Positions 23,541-34,585 of a DNA stretch of 64,000 nucleotides are shown piece after piece (position 1 is the stretch's first letter; every line of letters starts with the position of its first letter). Origin of the DNA: Morella rubra (lineage: Eukaryota; Streptophyta; Magnoliopsida; Fagales; Myricaceae); NCBI GenBank assembly GCA_003952965.2, contig CM025852.1, forward strand, positions 6,150,263 to 6,214,262, in the 5' to 3' direction. The notes beneath the pieces are model-generated. The model was given only the letters and a program-made list of their open reading frames with translations, ran no database searches and had not been told where the DNA came from. The translations under genes and the position numbers were made by a program.

Positions 23541-25560
23541 GAAATATATGGTTTTGGTATCATGCAGAATCAGTTTTGAGAAAAAATCTCAAAAAAATGA
23601 AGGCGAGGTTCTACGTTTTTGGCATGTTTATGGCTTTGTTCATTTTTAAAGTGACTTTTGCATTCTCGTACATTTCCCAAAACAAAACCCAAGATTATAA
23701 TGCACAACATCCTAATGACATTTTCAGTTCTAATCAGGAAACAAGCACTCTTGGGGGACATTTTGGGAGCATCCGACCAGACAATGCCGGAACCGCTAAC
23801 TAGATTTTCAGTTTAAGACTAAAAACACAACTAGCAGCGTGCATATTGATGGCACTTTTACAAGAAAACTCCGAAAAAATCACTTGCAGAAACCATTTGG
23901 TGAATAAGACCAGACTTTGACAATATTAAATCCTGCAAACTTTCTATAGCCAGACACCACCACCCACCGCGGGACATTTAGAGTTGTTGATGCAGCCAAC
24001 TGGCTATGTGATATGTACTCCGGTATGGGTTTTGGTTGCAGGTATATAGGTCCAAGAGCTAGATTTGCTCAAACAATCAAATCTTGGGACACCAGAACAA
24101 GGATCTTGAATGGGGTAGAGATATGCGGATATGGCATATGAAAAAAAATACAAACTTATACTCGAAAATAGATAAGATTTATTACAAAAACAATACAACT
24201 TGTATTTTGAAAAAGTACATGAGTTTTATTGCCATTTTATTTTTTCCGCTTACCATCTACATTAAGGTCGAGAACGCAAAAATAGCAAAAACCCAGTAAC
24301 TATTAGGTGTTGGAAGATAATGGAATACGCTACCTTTGGCCTTCACTTTTAAACATTGCAAATAATAAAATACCCAACAAATATCTTTGGTGCAAACAAT
24401 AACAACTAATAGGTCATTTTAATACATAAATTTATCTGTCTTACATCCCCGATAGCAAAATCGTAAATAAGCATAGTTCAAGCTGCTACCTTGTCTCTTT
24501 CTTGGTGTGCAAACAGAAAATCAGATTGCATACCAACATTGCTTAAATCTAAAAAACTGGGGAAAATCTATAGCAGAGAAGCAGCTTTACTCTTTCTCAC
24601 TTCTCTCTCTACACATCCGTGTGTGCACAGGATCGATATCTTCTGCCAAACAAACCTAGATCTAGGGTAGAGAGATGGACCACGATTTGTGTCCAAAATT
24701 CCTCCAGCATATCAGATCGGAATGTAATACCCTCATAACTCACCTAATGTACTCCAGATTAGTAAGTCTTCATCTGGTAAGTTGCAGTCTCAACTTCTAT
24801 GATCCTGACCTAAGTGTCAATTTTAGTGAATGTCTTGCATGACTACTTGCCTATAAAGCTCAGGGAGTCTTATTAGAGTCCTTATGACATGTCTAGAGGA
24901 TGTAAGTGGTGAGATCTATAGCAATTGCAAATAAAATTTGATGTTAGCATTGCAAACTTATCTTTTTTCATTGGGTTCTCATTTTATTGGCTTCTTTAGT
25001 CTTTCATTGATGTTTTCAGCAATCTCTCACTCCATCGAAGGATGAACAGGCAGAATAAAAAATGCTAAAAGATCCATAACACTATATCCAGATAAAAAAT
25101 TCAACCCAAGGGCAAAATTCAGAAGGTGGCCGATGAACACAACTACTTAAAGCACATCTATCAGTTAGGATGGGAAAGAGATTGACTTTGAGCTTCACTG
25201 GTTCAGTAACATACCTCGGGTAACATATCCACTTTTCTCCCAGCAGCTATTTCAAATGCATAAATCTTCATAAGTGCAGTAACTGCATATGCCTTCAAAA
25301 AAAGCAAATAATAATTGTCCAGTTTGAGGGGGAAAAGGAAATAAACTAAAAGGCAGCAGTTCTCCAATGCAATGTATAGACAATGGGTCGAGCACTTTCC
25401 TTCTCAAACTGCTTCACAAAAGTTATTCCCAGTTTTGAAACTGGTCTACCTGAGCAAGCTTGGATGCATTTCCTCTCTATTTACAATGACATTGACTCCA
25501 AAGAATAAGACAAAGAAATACCAAATAAAACAAAGCAACTCAATATTTAAACTATGCAAT

Positions 25561-25761
25561 TGTAAGGACCCAAGGGAGAGCTAGCCACATTTGCACTTTG
25601 ACTTTAAAATGACTAGTCAAGGTTGCTTTTTAAAGCCCCTTGAAATCATTATAAGGCCCGGTTCAACCAAGTAAGGTCTCAATGCGAGACTTGACCCTCA
25701 TAGAACTCATCTTTCATTCATTCTCTTCTCTTACTCCATGTGAGATTCGGGGAGTATCACA
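25561..25761 (+). mobile_element. Small solo LTR (TRIM-like, 201 bp) in an AP-4 epsilon intron
   Basis: The segment begins TGTAAGGACCC and ends GGAGTATCACA, so it has TG..CA ends. It is flanked by the exact 5-bp duplication GCAAT at 25556-25560 and 25762-25766. This is what remains after the two LTRs of a short retrotransposon recombine. The small size fits terminal-repeat retrotransposons in miniature. It has no coding capacity. Confidence 0.75.
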
Positions 25762-26236
25762 GCAATAGTAGAGGGCTAAGAGTTTTCACAATCATATACT
25801 AAAATTTTGCTCTCTATTGAGATCATTACAATTTGTGTTATGCATTAGTAGTTAATGCCCCAGTTGTGAACAATGATCCCAGAAGAAGCTGTAAACTTAG
25901 CTCTTTCTGAGAAATATTAAGATACTTGATTGCTCAAAATCGTTTCATCAAAAAAACCCTCACTTTCAAACAAATAAATACCTTGACAAGGAACACAAAG
26001 CTGGATAAGTCCTGCTTTTTTTATTTTCAATTACTTCATTAAGGCAAAGGCATTGTTGCTTAGGTTAGAAAAAGTGGTAGAAGCATAGAGGTGTTTGAAA
26101 GAGCTTAAATAAACTTCAAGAATGAAATCCCTATCCAGGCCAAGCTGAGCAACCTAAAAAATGTGTCTGCAGCACAGAACAGGAATGTGGCACACAACTT
26201 CGGAGCCCAAAAATTACATACATGACATTCACAAAC

Positions 26237-28474
26237 ACTTTTTTTTTTTTTATAAGTAAGGCAATTTTATTGAAAAAAAAAAAAGGAATAGAGAAGCAGT
26301 ATAAAAGACTATACTGAAACCTCTAGACCAAACAAGCTAGAAAACTAATGAAATCCAAAAACTCCGAAAAGGGAGAAGAACTCAACATAGCATTCACCCA
26401 CAAGAACCGACTGCAAAAAATTGCCCCTCAAACCCTCCGTGGACACAGCCACATCCTCTCAAAACATCTCCCATTTCTTCTCTCTCCATAAATTCCAGAT
26501 ACAAGTAGGGATCACTTCTCAAATAGCTAAGCCCGAGGGTCTTTAAAATCCCTATTCAGCACAACAAAACTTCAGCTACCCTCTGGGCATCACCCAATCA
26601 TAGTCCATAATAGAGAGACTAAGGACCACAACTCCCTAGCAAGAAATAGTGCAGCAAAATGTACTCAACAGACTCCCCGTCACATTTGCAAAGATAGCAC
26701 CAGTTTATTGCACATTCACTCCCCTCTCCTCAAGTAAGCCAGTGGTAGGATTCTTCCCTGGAAGGTGGCTTCCCTAAACAAAGAAGAACGCTCTAGGCGG
26801 GGATAAAACCTCCAAATCTATCTCCAAGGAAAGCTCACATCGAAGACCCCAATTAGAAGTGAATACCAAGATTTCACCGAGAAAAAACCATTCTTGCTTC
26901 AGATCTACATCTCATCTTGTCTTCAGCATGAGTCCTCAGAACTTATAGAATAAAGTAAAGTGAAAGTGAAGCGTCCGAAAACTCCTCAAATTCCCAATCA
27001 TTAGCCCTCCTAACATACTAAATATTCCACGAGCACTCCTGGATCCCACTCTAAGCAGTCCGCAACAATAGCATTCTTATTGCATGCTAGACGAAAACAA
27101 AAAAGGAATGATCAACAATCCTTAGGTAGGTATCTCTCACCGCACCAACGATCCATTCCAGAAACGGACTCTAATGCCATTTTCCACCTCAAAATGGATG
27201 TTCGTCTTTGCTAAAGGAATCCCATCCTTTGCCTAGCATTCTGCCATAGACCACAAACCATAAAGCCATTTCTATGTCAAGAATGTCTCCACACCGCTAC
27301 CCAAAACAGTTCACAAAAAGCTGTCAAAGCTGTCTCGCTCAACCCCAAACCGCCAAAGCCCACATTTCCAAAGAAGGGCCCTATTAAACAAAGCGAGCCT
27401 TCTCAAACCCAACCCACAGCTAAACTTTCTCCCACTTCACAAGATGAATTTTTGCACACTTTCATCACTCCCCAAAGAAAATCCCTCCGAATCTTCTCCA
27501 CCCTACTAGCCACCGCTGTAGGAATAGAAAAGAGCAACAAAAATAAGTGGGGAGGCAAAATAGAATAAACTTGATCAACGTGATCCCACCACCCTTGGAG
27601 AGATAGGACCGTTTCCACCTCACCAACCTCCTCTCCGTTGGATAGATTAGAGTTGAAGCTAAGGATTTCCAAGTGACTGTTAGTGATAGAGGCACTATTA
27701 GATGGTCGGAGTGGAGTAGAAAATCACTTGGGAGATATGGCACTATTCTGGGTAGTTAACTTAGCTTAGCCAACAAACTCCTGGTAGCAGCTGAGATTAG
27801 GATTTCGTCTTGAAGTTCAACGAAGGTTCTCGGGCTTTTCTGGCTTAAAGATGTGCTAATAAATCAGGGAGATACGTAGCAGTTGTTGTGTTTGGCAAGG
27901 GTCGCCGGAGAGGGGTGGTCATGATCCCCGAAGGCAGAGAGAGGAGCTGGGTGGAAGGCTATGGCCGAGTGCTTCCAGGAAGTGGTTGATTTTCTCTCTC
28001 GGCCGGGAAAAAAGAAGCTTGCTGCCGGCAATGTGGGCTGCAGAGAGGGGGTCTCTTTAAAGAAAGTTGTTAATTCAGAGCCAGCGTTGGTTGTCCATGG
28101 GCACACATGCTTCATTCCCTCGAGACGATGTTCCAATTGCTGGCGGTAAAAGGTGGTCACGTGCTAAGAAGGGGAAGAGCCATGCAGAGAAGGAAGGCGG
28201 CTTTGTTTGTCGTCTCCTAATAAGTCCTCATTTAATGTTTTGGGGGCTAATTATGACATTGTTGAGGATTTCTGCCCGATGCATTTCCGCATGAGGCTGC
28301 TGGGCCTGAGAGATGAATTGAATAGGCTTATTGGGTCATTGCTGGGTGGGGATTCTTTGAGCCTGAAGATGGATAGCCCAGGGTGTGTGGAGTGTGGTGC
28401 GAAGGCTCTTTGAGGTGAGGGGATAATAAGGTGTGTCGGCGGACACCCCTCTCCCTCACTCATTCTTCTTGAAT
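26237..28474 (-). mobile_element. LINE (L1-type) insertion, rearranged 5' end, in an AP-4 epsilon intron
   Basis: The 11-base sequence CATTCACAAAC occurs at 26226-26236 and 28475-28485 and brackets the insertion. A poly(A) tail (T run at about 26238-26250 on the plus strand) marks the 3' end. The minus strand from about 27743 carries broken L1 ORF2 sequence: GGITLIKFIL, then VASRVEKIRRDFLWG, part of the region after reverse transcriptase. Further along it keeps the end of the zinc-binding RVT region in several frames. It is 2.24 kb, much shorter than a full L1, and has many stops. The outer 0.7 kb (about 27750-28474) reads as protein on the opposite strand, consistent with a twin-priming inversion. 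Confidence 0.8.
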
Positions 28475-28737
28475 CATTCACAAACCTCTTTATAAAGACT
28501 GTTCTTAATTAAGTTGGAATTTGACAACTGATTTATTACGGCATCTTTATTAATCTTATCCTGCTTTGTCCCCAAACTCATAATTTACGTATATATGTAA
28601 TATGGCATTGTCTGTTGCCTTCAAAATGCATAAACAGCCAAAAGAAGCAATTGTCAGCTGAAACGTAGTGTTTTAAATGAGAAGTGTACCACATTAATTC
28701 ATCCAGGAATGTATTCCCTTGGGTAGTATTGAATTAC

Positions 28738-28842
28738 AGTACCTCCAAGATTGATTTCATAATCATGTGTAAGGGCATCATATCAATGTTAGTACCTCCA
28801 AGATTGATTTCATATCATGTAAGGGCATCATATCAATGTTAG
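28738..28842. repeat. Tandem duplication, about 52 bp x 2
   Basis: Two adjacent copies beginning AGTACCTCCAAGATTGATTT (28738-28790 and 28791-28842) differ only by small indels. The duplication lies inside an AP-4 epsilon intron and is probably a recent slippage event. Confidence 0.85.
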
Positions 28843-29632
28843 TTGGAACTCGGAAGCAGGTATAGAATAATTCAGGTTGCTTTTGGATCTGCTTTGTGGT
28901 GTTTCTGACTGGAAGCATTAAGACTACTTATCTTCCTCATTGTGTAAAAATCAAGCCTAGACACATATGTACATACATAAAAGATATATGAACCCAAACA
29001 TCATTATATAGAAGATGTTAATGCTAGCAACACCAAGGAAAATAACCCACTACATCCCTCGTGTTCATCTTCGGGAAGTTGGAAGCATTTGAGGGCTGGT
29101 GTCACCAATATGGCGATGGCAGTCCTAGTGAAGTGGCATCGACAGCGATGTTGGGTGACGAAGATAATGGTGAAGATTATTGTCCACCATTATTTTTCAG
29201 TCAAACACTATTTTTGCTTTTGCATTTTCATAAACAGAAAAATGAAATTCAGAGAAAAAGCATTTTCTCCACAAAACAAAAACAGAACCCTAATTAGTCA
29301 GAAAAGTATTCATACACCTCAATTTCCCTATACAAAATGAACTGAGGCATACCTTTACAGTTTCGTCATTTGAATATGCCTCTGCCACATCACATAATTT
29401 GCCAGTAATGTAAGAAGCAGAATACTTCCCATCAGCTGTTCCATACTCCCCCAAAACCCAACAAATGACCTGTAATCAGAACAAACAATTTATTATACTA
29501 AAACAGTAGTATCCTTTCAGCAACACATAATGGAGATTAACAAAGAAAACTGAAACCTAAGTTGACAGTGTGTACTTGGAGAAATACAGACGGAAGCTTT
29601 GGATCCCCAATAATGCGCAAGTATGACTCCAC

Positions 29633-31231
29633 CTGCACCCCAAAAACCAATCTCTATGAATAAGAAGTAACGAGGCACAACTAAAAAATGGTGTGCACTA
29701 CATACCTGAAGCTATCTCACAAATGTGTATCATTTATAGCTATAATCTCCATTCTATAAGCTTCTAGTATTTGGTGATAATCACAAACAACATAAATGTG
29801 AAGGTGGGTGCTTCCATCAAATCTGGTCTATTAGATCCTTTTTTAGAAAGAATAAATAAAAATTTACCAACACCTAAAACTTCTCTAACTGGAATTTATA
29901 TGAGCAGGAAAGTAATAGTTTACGACTGCCATACACTACAAAGAAGATATTGTACTTCCCCATGCTAGTTTGAAAAACTGTGCTATTATTACATATAAGA
30001 ACAGATCAGCATAATTCGATGTATTAAAGAAAGCTGACAGACATAACAAACTAACTATGTTAAGGTGTATTGCATTAAATTCCTATTCATTAAACCACCT
30101 TAAACTTAAAACCATTCATCCAAGGACAAATTGTTATATCTTTCCATGATACTCTCAAACACTCACACTAAAGGTCGAATACAAGGGGGTCGTTGCGATA
30201 GAAATAACCCATCTACTAAAAGACACCTTACTCCATCTCGAGTATATCTCACCGTTCTTTCCCTTCCACAGTATTATATTCTCATACCTTACTAACCGAC
30301 CCCACCCTATCCTTCTATCATCTATCTGACCTTCTACTTTCTATAATGTTTCTTCTTCGCTAATAATTTCCTCTTGAATGCTTGGTACTATCTTGAGACT
30401 TCTATTATTTACACTTATATCTTCAAAGATTTTTTTAGGATTTTAAGATAGATGTCTCAACTTCCTAATTATCTTCAACACTTTTTTTTTTTTTTATTTT
30501 GAAAAATTTGCAAAAGCGAACTAAAAATTCGGAACATGCATAGACGTAGATGATAGTTGGACAAATGAATAATTCGATTAGTCTTGTCAAATCTTGACAT
30601 GTATGGATGATTATAGTTGAATTTATGCTAATTCACTTGCATTATAATCCATTTTTTGAGGAAACCAAACATCTAATAAATAAATTAAGAGACAGGAACT
30701 TATCAAGCAAACCAGTTTCTTCAAGGGCCGAAGAAAGAATCCAAACCCTATGGACTGTAATTTATTTTCCCTTTTTGACTTTTATTGCAAGAACTTTTTC
30801 TTTTCAGGTTTTCTTTTTTCCCATTTCCATTTCCTTTGTTTCTTTAGACTCAGAAATTGACAGACGCATTTTCAGTCAAAAAGTTTAGCTAACGATCCTT
30901 TCGTCTACTGGTTTACTAATCCAGATGTTCTTGTCTGCCACCCAAATGGCGAGGAAAGATTCCTCAAAAAGATCCAATTCGCATACACCCTAAATTCTCT
31001 CAAAACATATATGCCATCAGCTGAATAATCAACCACCACCCAATTTGGAGAACTAGTAAGTTAAAATACAAGTTTTTCTACTTTTGTTTTGCTTTGTTCC
31101 CAATGCTTCTTTATCTACTAGAATAATCAATAATTAATACTGCGCCCTGTAACTAGCAAGACTCCGGATGCCATTGGCCTTCGGTTCCACCGCGCGTGCG
31201 GTCAATATCGTCCCCTCAGGTCACCACACAT
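29633..31231. other. Gene-free region between truncated AP-4 epsilon and metallothionein
   Basis: I searched the minus strand here for exons encoding the missing adaptin N-terminus and found none; candidate splice sites such as the one near 29704 are preceded by stops in all frames. The sequence is AT-rich with a T run at about 30482-30495. The plus-strand frame at 30607-30888 has no recognisable domain. The end near 31140-31230 is the metallothionein promoter. Confidence 0.5.
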
Positions 31232-31239
31232 TATAAATA
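31232..31239 (+). promoter_or_regulatory. TATA box of the metallothionein gene
   Basis: TATAAATA lies 93 bases before the ATG at 31325. The sequence upstream is GC-richer than the surroundings. This spacing gives a leader of about 60 bases, as expected for a highly expressed plant metallothionein gene. Confidence 0.65.
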
Positions 31240-31324
31240 GCAGCTCAGGTCTCTGCTTCAAAACTCATCCTAGAGCGTCTGAAATCAATTCCAATCCTTC
31301 TATACTACCCTACTCTCAACAAAA

Positions 31325-31920
31325 ATGTCAAGCTGCTTAGGAGGCTGTGGCTGCGGCTCTGGCTGCAAGTGCGCGGGCAACAGCACTGTGTACGACCCCC
31401 TCTAGTTTCCTAACATGGCAATGCTTGTGAATTAATACGCTTTCCTTTTAGAAATAATATTTTCTTATCCATTTCCCATATTGATGAAAGCTACTATGAT
31501 CTCTGCCCTCCATTTCTTTCTGATTTGTCCGATCGAACGTGAGTTCGGTTTATTTTCTTTTCCTGTTCTTGTTCTTGTTTCTGAGGCTGTGTCAATTTCT
31601 TGCTCATCTATTTCCCTCCTGCACGCACGCTTTTGCAGCTGCGGCATGTACCCTGACCTGCAGGGTTACTCGGAGACGACCACCACTGTGACCATCGTTG
31701 CTGGGGTTGCGCCAGTGAAGACGTAAATATTAATATGCATGCTGCTTACAAATATATACGTACAAAACATTGATAAATGAGTTTCATGCAATTAACTCGA
31801 GTTTTTTTCCTGTGATGTCAATATTGCAGTTCCCCTGAGGGATCTGAGATGAGCTCTGGAGCAGAGAACGGTTGCAAGTGTGGATCAAACTGCAGCTGCA
31901 ACCCATGCAACTGCAAATGA
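31325..31920 (+). CDS. MT2: Metallothionein, type 2-like
   Basis: Three exons (31325-31389, 31639-31722, 31830-31920) with GT..AG introns encode 79 residues, the usual length for plant type 2. The protein binds Cu and Zn through cysteine thiolates in the cytosol and buffers metals and oxidants. The start [16 protein letters not shown], the centre [24 protein letters not shown] and the end [16 protein letters not shown] are type 2 features. The tail keeps all eight cysteines. The N-terminal domain has only six (4, 8, 10, 14, 16, 23): the CC pair after the start is SC, and the GCGGC-type stretch is replaced by AGNSTVCG. Exon 1 ends within the codon before VCGMYPD, set by the only donor that keeps frame. 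AATAAA-like signals follow near 31964 and 32012. The gene looks intact and expressed. Confidence 0.92.
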
Positions 31921-32496
31921 GGAAAGCTGGAGAAAGGCATTTATGGCTGTTAGATTGTACGAATAAAAAATAACACGAGAATGGAGTGTATGTCGGGTCT
32001 TTAATATTGTAAATAAAACAGCCGGTTTCGCAAATCCCTTCCTTCGAGTAGTGGATGTCACATCCCCTCTTTGGTCTCTTAAACTCTCTTTGAAACTTCT
32101 ACTTTACGGTCGTACAGTTTATGATATGTATGTTTTAATTACGGCTCTGTGATTTCTTTTTACGGGAATATAATTCTATAGTTCAAGACTGAACAATTTA
32201 GTCTCAGTGGTCACCCAAAAGAGACATAGAGATCCTTCCCATTAGTAGTTGAACAAAAATTATTGAAGTGGCCATTTTAAACATGTCGGACCCAATTATT
32301 ATTCGACACACGTCCCTTGCGCTGATTGGACAATTGATGTCAGCTCACTGATTATGCAGGACATCCACATAGGCTAGCCACGTCAATAAAAAAGTCACGT
32401 GGTAGTCCTACACAACAAGACCCAGCTCATAGTTACTGTCTGAATAGCCAGCCAATCGACGCAAATTGAATGAAGCTTTGAAACCCCATTCCTCAT

Positions 32497-33244
32497 AATG
32501 GACATCCTGCCTCGAATCACCCGCACCTATTCTAGAGATAGAGAGCATAGCCTCTCTCTAGAATCTCCTCCCCCTTGGCCAATTGTCCCTCTCCCCTTAC
32601 CACCTCCCCCGGCGAGGAGGAGCTCCATCCCCCTCTTCCTTTGCTCTTGCCATATGTGACCAAAACCCTCAATAAGCCTTCACTTTGACCATTTTTTGGG
32701 GCTTTGTTCCAGCAAACTTGAGGCTCAAATCTACACATTTTTTAAGGTTTTTGAAGACCATAACTGGCAGGGACGGTATCTAGATCGACTAGAGGACTTA
32801 TGCACCAGTCAGCACCCGACTCCATTTCCAACGTCAAGTGGGCTTCTATGGTAAGCACATGCCAGGTGGCTGGCATCTATATGTCCAAGCGTTCCTCTGG
32901 GTCTTCTCCGATGACCAGTTGGGCAGTGCGTGGATCTCACGTGCCAGTCCATTTTCTCCTTTGGCTGGTTTCTCTCCTCTAGCTATTGATTCTGCCGCTC
33001 TCTTCCGCTGTCGATTTTTCTTTTCCGTTGGTCTTTTCAGTTTGTTGCCCTTCGTAGGCTTTCCACCCTTTATAAATATTTTCTCACACATGTTTGAGTT
33101 TGTAAAGCTGTTAGCCCCTTTGCTCCTTGGCCGTCGCCTTTACAGAAAGTCTGACATACCCTTTAAACGTGTACCTAAGTTTTTTAAACCTCCTTGTTTT
33201 AATGAGAGTGAGCTGTTTTGATTAAAAAAAGAGAAAGAAAAAAG
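32497..33244 (+). mobile_element. Non-LTR retroposon (748 bp) with 17-bp target duplication
   Basis: The 17-base sequence GAAACCCCATTCCTCAT occurs at 32480-32496 and again at 33245-33261. The segment between ends in an A-rich tail starting near 33220 (GATTAAAAAAAGAG). Flanking duplication plus A-tail is the mark of target-primed reverse transcription. I recognise no intact ORF. The pyrimidine-rich start and the 3' end resemble the ends of an L1-type LINE with its middle missing. A processed transcript of another kind is also possible. Confidence 0.7.
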
Positions 33245-33261
33245 GAAACCCCATTCCTCAT

Positions 33262-34585
33262 TTTGATTGCCGTTCCATATTCTTCATGAGTTCTAGTCCT
33301 AAAGCAAGCAAAATGGCCCGGAGCTCCTCTGAATCAATATGACAACACCTCGAAACCATTCACTGCAATATCCACGGATCAACTTAACCCACCAAGCCTA
33401 TTAATCTGGGTTCCCTTTTAACACCGATCTCTCTATTTCTTTTTCTTCTTTTCCAAATTATCAAGTTTTCGTTCCATGAAAACAGCCGTCGCATATATCA
33501 TACACTATGCAAGCAGCCGTCGATATATCAGCCATGCAAGCAACCGTTGATACTATGCCGTGTTGCTCTACTATCGTCATGTCGCGTATGACTGAGAACA
33601 ACACTAAGGACCATATAACACTTATCAAGTAGCTTTCTGGTAATGGTTGCTTAATTTGAGAAGCTGCTGTAGGTACGATCGCATTCGCACAGAGATTGAT
33701 AGTATTGAAGTTACTGATGAGGCAACGCGGAGCATGCATGGAGACGGTGGGGAGCAAGACAGGTGATGTGCAGCGGGAGTGACATTGGTGGCCAACAGGT
33801 ACAATGGAGTGACCAGTGGCAATCGGAGATAAAGCAAAAGGTTGAATATCAAAAGTATATAGGTGGTAAGAAAAGAAGGGGGTGGCTACCAAGTGCAATA
33901 GAGTGACGAATGGCATGCGGAGACAAAGCAAAAGATGGAATATCAAAAATAAGTAGGCGGAAAGAAAAGGAGGGAGAAAAGAAGAGAGAGGAAGACCAGG
34001 AAATGGGAACGGGATGTATGTGAACTATCATTGTGGGGAGAGGTCTCCCACAAGAGAGGGGAGCGAATAGAACTCAGGAATTACCCAAGCAGCGAGCTCC
34101 CCGAATCTAATTCCTTTACTGCTTGGATTAATGTCCTACTATAAAGCATAAGATTGGCGTTCCTTAATTATAGTCAATAAAGATCGAACAGTGACTTATT
34201 TCGCCCACAGCTTGAGCATTTCACAAGACAACAGGCGCAATCGTCATACAAAAACAAAAGGCAACTGAGGGTGGAGGGACAAGTAACAATATGAACAGGT
34301 TACTTCCCAAACCACCTGAAATGAGACTGCCATTTAAGTGATCACAGTAGCCACCATATTAATCATTAGTTATCAAACTAAATCCTCAACCAAGAAGATC
34401 TTCTGCTTGAAAGGAACTCAGATGCTGCAAAAAAGTATAGATAAACAAATGCCAATCACTTCAGCAGAAGTTTCTTATCCCTTCCAATTTATGAGCAGAT
34501 GCCTCCTTCGAAGAGGCAAGTATTTCACCTTTGACGCAGGTCTCCAAAAGTAGTACCCCAAAGGGCCCAAATGCAGATTCTAACA
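33262..34585. other. Intergenic DNA with local direct repeats
   Basis: No gene is supported. The 161-residue minus-strand frame at 33461-33946 runs through repeated sequence and has no domain. A 94-bp tandem repeat lies at 33787-33974, and a CAGCCGTCG(C)ATAT..ATGCAAG phrase recurs three times at about 33483-33560. Confidence 0.5.
33787..33974. repeat. Tandem repeat, 94 bp x 2
   Basis: Two adjacent units begin GGTGGCCAACAGGTACAATG (33787) and GGTGGCTACCAAGTGCAATA (33881). They stay alignable to GAAAAGAAGGG and GAAAAGGAGGG. They differ at many positions, so the duplication is fairly old. Confidence 0.75.

Larger units (their letters stand above)
20875..29632 (-). pseudogene. AP4E: AP-4 complex subunit epsilon, C-terminal half only
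   Basis: Five minus-strand exons join in frame: 29632-29576, 29469-29353, 25292-25215, 22962-22819 and 21978-20875. They give 499 residues, where the plant subunit has about 940. Exons 1-4 carry the last adaptin HEAT repeats (VESYLRIIGDPKLPSVFLQ, VICWVLGEYGTADGKYSASY, AYAVTALMKIYAFEIAAGRK). The long last exon carries the Ser/Pro-rich hinge (SPEKQKLAASLFGG) and ends NLFKDLLG. AP-4 is a clathrin-independent coat adaptor at the trans-Golgi network that sorts vacuolar cargo; epsilon is a large subunit. Nothing upstream of 29632 encodes the N-terminal half, and the metallothionein gene begins 1.7 kb away. The remaining frame is undamaged, so the loss is recent or a remote 5' exon set exists outside the window. 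Introns contain a LINE and a small solo LTR. Identity is firm; pseudogene status is inference. Confidence 0.82.

Noticed and set aside
23075..23649. Several frames of 60-160 residues on both strands
   Set aside because: All are readings of the GC-rich palindromic island and its C run inside an AP-4 epsilon intron.
24724..24945. Segment starting TGTAATACCCTC that looks like an LTR start
   Set aside because: No matching CA end and no flanking duplication could be found.
33461..33946. 161-residue minus-strand frame
   Set aside because: It runs through local duplicates and a 94-bp tandem repeat and shows no recognisable domain.
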